Positions 47,003 to 49,117 of a stretch of 49,117 bases of DNA are shown here, in pieces. The DNA comes from Gammaproteobacteria bacterium (GTDB taxonomy: Bacteria; Pseudomonadota; Gammaproteobacteria; Nevskiales; Nevskiaceae): the NCBI GenBank assembly GCA_022599775.1, contig JAHZLQ010000013.1, positions 1 through 49,117 on the forward strand, in the 5' to 3' direction. Position 1 is the first letter of the stretch. Each line of letters begins with the position of its first letter. A program made the translations under genes and the position numbers. The notes below the pieces were generated by a model. That model made no database searches and was not told the DNA's origin. It was given only the letters and a program-made list of their open reading frames with translations.

Positions 47003-48967
47003 ATGCGTGGACTAATGCGCATCGTCGCATTCACTTCGATCTTGGGGGCATTCGCACCAGCAATCGCCCAGCCGCTTTCAGCGGAGCACTTTGCAAAGGA
47101 CGCGGAGTTTCAGCGGGTGGTCATTTCTCCCGATGGAGATCGACTCGCCACCACGCTGAGGGTCGACGGTCGCGTGCTGCTGAATGTCTTGCAACTTCCT
47201 AGTTTGAAACCAATTGGAACTTTTGGCCTGCGTGACGGGCGTGATGTCGAGGACATCTACTGGGCGACGAATGACCGAATTCTATTCGGCCTTTCGTATC
47301 GATCGGGGGACGAGGAAGCGCCGGTATTCACCGGGGATCTGATGGCCGTGAATGTGGACGGATCCGGTGTGAAGATCTTGCTGAGCAGTCGTTCCAACAT
47401 CGTCAGCAACGTCTCTATTTCGGGGCGAGTATGGTGGATTCTCGACGTGCTGAAAGATGATCCGGACTACGTCCTGATCGCTCGCTATGAGCTCTCAAAG
47501 AAACTCTTTCCTGTGGTCTACCGGCTCAACCTGAAAAATGGAAGGCTGTTCCACGTGTTGGATGCACGTCAGCGACACGCGGATTTCTTAACGGACCATG
47601 AGGGCAGGCTGCGTGTTCAGGTCGGTACCGAACTGAACGACTCGTGGGTCGTTCAATATCGGAGTTCCGAAAAATCCAAGTGGGAGGAAATCGGTCGGTA
47701 CGGCGGTTTCGGAAAAAAATCAGTTTCATTTGGGGGAATCTCACCGCTTGAGTTTGACCACGACAACAAGCAGGTGTACGCGGTGGATGACCTTGGTAGT
47801 GCGACCAAGGGCTTGGTTCTGATCGACCCCGAAAAGAAGGGCGATCCGCAGCTTCTGTTCAGGCATCCGATTTTTGATGTGAACGGCTTGGTCCCAAGCC
47901 GTACCCGCGGGCAGCCTATCGGCGTAGCCTGGGAAGGGGATCGGACAGAGTGGAGGTTCTTCGAACCCCTGCATCCAGACGCAGCGCTCTTCGAGGGCAT
48001 TCGCCAGTCATTCAAGGGTCAGGACGTCCGCTTCGAGAACTTTTCTTGGGAACGTAGCCGGGCCGTATTTTCCGTTGAAAGTGACATATCCCCGACCGTG
48101 TTCTACGTGATCGACCTTGAGCACAAGAAAATGCTCGCAAAGTTTCCGACGCGTCCCTGGATCGACAGTTCAAGGATGTCGCCGATGCTACCTTTGGAAA
48201 TGCAGGCTCGCGACGACGTTACGCTCAGAGGCTATCTCACCCTGCCGAAGGATCGTAAGAAAGATGAGCTGAAGAAAATGGTCGTCCTTCCTCACGGGGG
48301 GCCTCACGGCGTCCGAGACTACTGGGGCTTCGATCCGGAAGTGCAATGGCTGGCGGCTAATGGCTACGCGGTTCTACAAGTGAATTACCGCGGTTCATCA
48401 GGATACGGCAAGGAATTTCGGGCCCTTGGTCATGGGGAATGGGGCGCCAAAATGCAGGACGACCTGACCGATGCCACGCTGTGGGCAATCCAGAACGGCT
48501 TCGCCGACCGGTCCGCCGTCTGCATCTATGGCGGCAGCTATGGCGGATACGCCTCGCTTATGGGCGTGGTTCGCGAGCCCAATCTCTATCAATGCGCCGT
48601 GGGCTTTGTTGGCGTCTACGACTTGGCGATGTGGAAAGACTACGGCGCTGCTTCGAGCTACGCGGAAGGCCGCGCTTACCAGGATGCCGTCATCGGACAG
48701 GATGAGAAGACTCTCCGCGAGAGATCGCCTGCGTATCGCGCGAACGAAATCAAGGTGCCGGTACTACTGATTCATGGCAAGGACGATTACATCGCTCCGA
48801 TTGCACAGTTCGACCGAATGAAGGACGCACTGGAAGCCGCGGGCAACCCACCACAGACGCTGCTCAAAACCAATGAGGGCCACGGGTTCTACGGCGAGGA
48901 GAATACGGCGGAACTTTACAAGACACTCGTTGAGTTCATGGACCGCTCTATTGGGATCGCGCGGTAG
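47003..48967 (+). CDS. S9-family prolyl oligopeptidase-like peptidase, secreted
   Basis: A 654-residue serine peptidase. MRGLMRIVAFTSILGAFAPA leads to a cleavage site at AIAQP. Residues about 25-390 form the beta-propeller-like domain, and the C-terminal third is the catalytic hydrolase. Nucleophile Ser512 lies in YGGSYGGYASLMG, Asp in LLIHGKDDYIAP (about 593-595), and His in TNEGHGFYGEENT (about 627). Ser, Asp and His all fit the S9C-type dipeptidyl/acyl-peptidase pattern. GGGGGAAC precedes the ATG. Its codon use is visibly less GC-rich than most of the window, and an IS4-type element begins within 80 bases of the stop, so recent acquisition is possible. Confidence 0.9.
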   Translation: MRGLMRIVAFTSILGAFAPAIAQPLSAEHFAKDAEFQRVVISPDGDRLATTLRVDGRVLLNVLQLPSLKPIGTFGLRDGRDVEDIYWATNDRILFGLSYRSGDEEAPVFTGDLMAVNVDGSGVKILLSSRSNIVSNVSISGRVWWILDVLKDDPDYVLIARYELSKKLFPVVYRLNLKNGRLFHVLDARQRHADFLTDHEGRLRVQVGTELNDSWVVQYRSSEKSKWEEIGRYGGFGKKSVSFGGISPLEFDHDNKQVYAVDDLGSATKGLVLIDPEKKGDPQLLFRHPIFDVNGLVPSRTRGQPIGVAWEGDRTEWRFFEPLHPDAALFEGIRQSFKGQDVRFENFSWERSRAVFSVESDISPTVFYVIDLEHKKMLAKFPTRPWIDSSRMSPMLPLEMQARDDVTLRGYLTLPKDRKKDELKKMVVLPHGGPHGVRDYWGFDPEVQWLAANGYAVLQVNYRGSSGYGKEFRALGHGEWGAKMQDDLTDATLWAIQNGFADRSAVCIYGGSYGGYASLMGVVREPNLYQCAVGFVGVYDLAMWKDYGAASSYAEGRAYQDAVIGQDEKTLRERSPAYRANEIKVPVLLIHGKDDYIAPIAQFDRMKDALEAAGNPPQTLLKTNEGHGFYGEENTAELYKTLVEFMDRSIGIAR

Positions 48968-49046
48968 GGGGGCTACGGCATCCGCTTACACACAACTCGA
49001 AAATGATCTCGTAACATACTGATCTGAAATGAGACGTGGAGATCAG
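48968..49046. mobile_element. Probable left end of the IS4-type element
   Basis: The 79 bases between the peptidase stop and the transposase start contain no gene. They should include the IS left terminal repeat, but the partner end is outside the window and the exact boundary cannot be set. Confidence 0.4.
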
Positions 49047-49117
49047 ATGAGCTGGGCGGCTGAGGAATTCGCGGACTTGGACCTGGGCGATGCACGACGC
49101 AACAAGCGCCTGATCAA
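49047..49117 (+). CDS. IS4-type transposase, N-terminal fragment
   Basis: The frame runs from ATG 49047 to the window edge: MSWAAEEFADLDLGDARRNK then RLI. The pattern EF...DLGDxRR..RL is the start of the transposase DNA-binding domain found in IS4/Tn5-like enzymes. GAGATCAG precedes the ATG. Only 23 residues are visible, so the family is fairly sure and the exact element is not. Confidence 0.8.
   Translation, partial: MSWAAEEFADLDLGDARRNKRLI

Overview
The window is high-GC, densely coded DNA from a gammaproteobacterium. Supporting gene orders are argH divergent from algZ(fimS)-algR-hemC-hemD-hemX-hemY (a Pseudomonas/Xanthomonas-type arrangement), hisBHAFE running into tatABC, and fxsA. A member of Nevskiales or Xanthomonadales is a reasonable guess, but that is inference from gene order and a XanB2-like chorismatase. 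No tRNA, rRNA or CRISPR array was recognised. Each edge carries part of an insertion sequence: the 3' end of an IS1182-type transposase (1-351) and the 5' end of an IS4-type transposase (49047-49117).

Layout. 1-6.8 kb: IS remnant, glycine-zipper lipoprotein, HdeD-like membrane protein, a VOC protein/WYL-regulator operon divergent from an orphan chorismatase, a BON-domain protein, glycerol kinase, and a divergent monoacylglycerol-lipase-like hydrolase. 6.9-12.7 kb: a SNF2 helicase next to a SWIM zinc-finger/HTH protein, then a PAS-PAS hybrid histidine kinase. 12.7-20.3 kb: argH, the AlgZ/AlgR two-component pair and the heme genes hemC, a hemD-hemX fusion, and hemY. 20.3-25.2 kb: hisB-H-A-F-E and tatA-B-C in one probable transcription unit without hisI. 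25.2-30.5 kb: three small membrane proteins (PGPGW-like, Pmp3-like, FxsA), a 963-residue Asp-rich lipoprotein with a strong terminator behind it, and a secreted alpha/beta hydrolase. 30.5-36.8 kb: a tripartite RND drug-type efflux operon (outer membrane factor, adaptor, permease). 37.3-43.3 kb: a czc-type divalent metal efflux operon (czcI-like, czcC, czcB, czcA). 43.4-44.7 kb: three small unknown envelope proteins. 44.9-49.1 kb: a Tat-exported PhoD phosphatase, a secreted S9 peptidase with more AT-rich codons, and the IS4 end.

How the parts fit. Most of the window is core metabolism (heme, histidine, arginine, glycerol) and envelope biology. AlgZ/AlgR sits upstream of the heme genes as in Pseudomonas. 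The Tat genes can serve exported proteins such as the PhoD encoded 20 kb away. The two efflux operons lie head to tail on the minus strand, separated by about 540 bases that hold the control region of the drug-type operon.

Most unusual points: (1) a two-hairpin REP/MITE-like repeat sits inside czcB and is read through in frame, adding about 40 residues; (2) the outer membrane factor of the RND operon has an extra 181-residue acidic, Pro-rich C-terminal tail; (3) a SNF2 ATPase is paired with a SWIM protein carrying its own HTH; (4) a chorismatase stands alone next to a WYL/VOC operon whose promoter region holds a perfect inverted repeat; (5) a 53-codon gene for a single-pass membrane peptide looks like the N-terminus of a larger signalling protein. 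No entirely new multi-gene system could be demonstrated from sequence alone.
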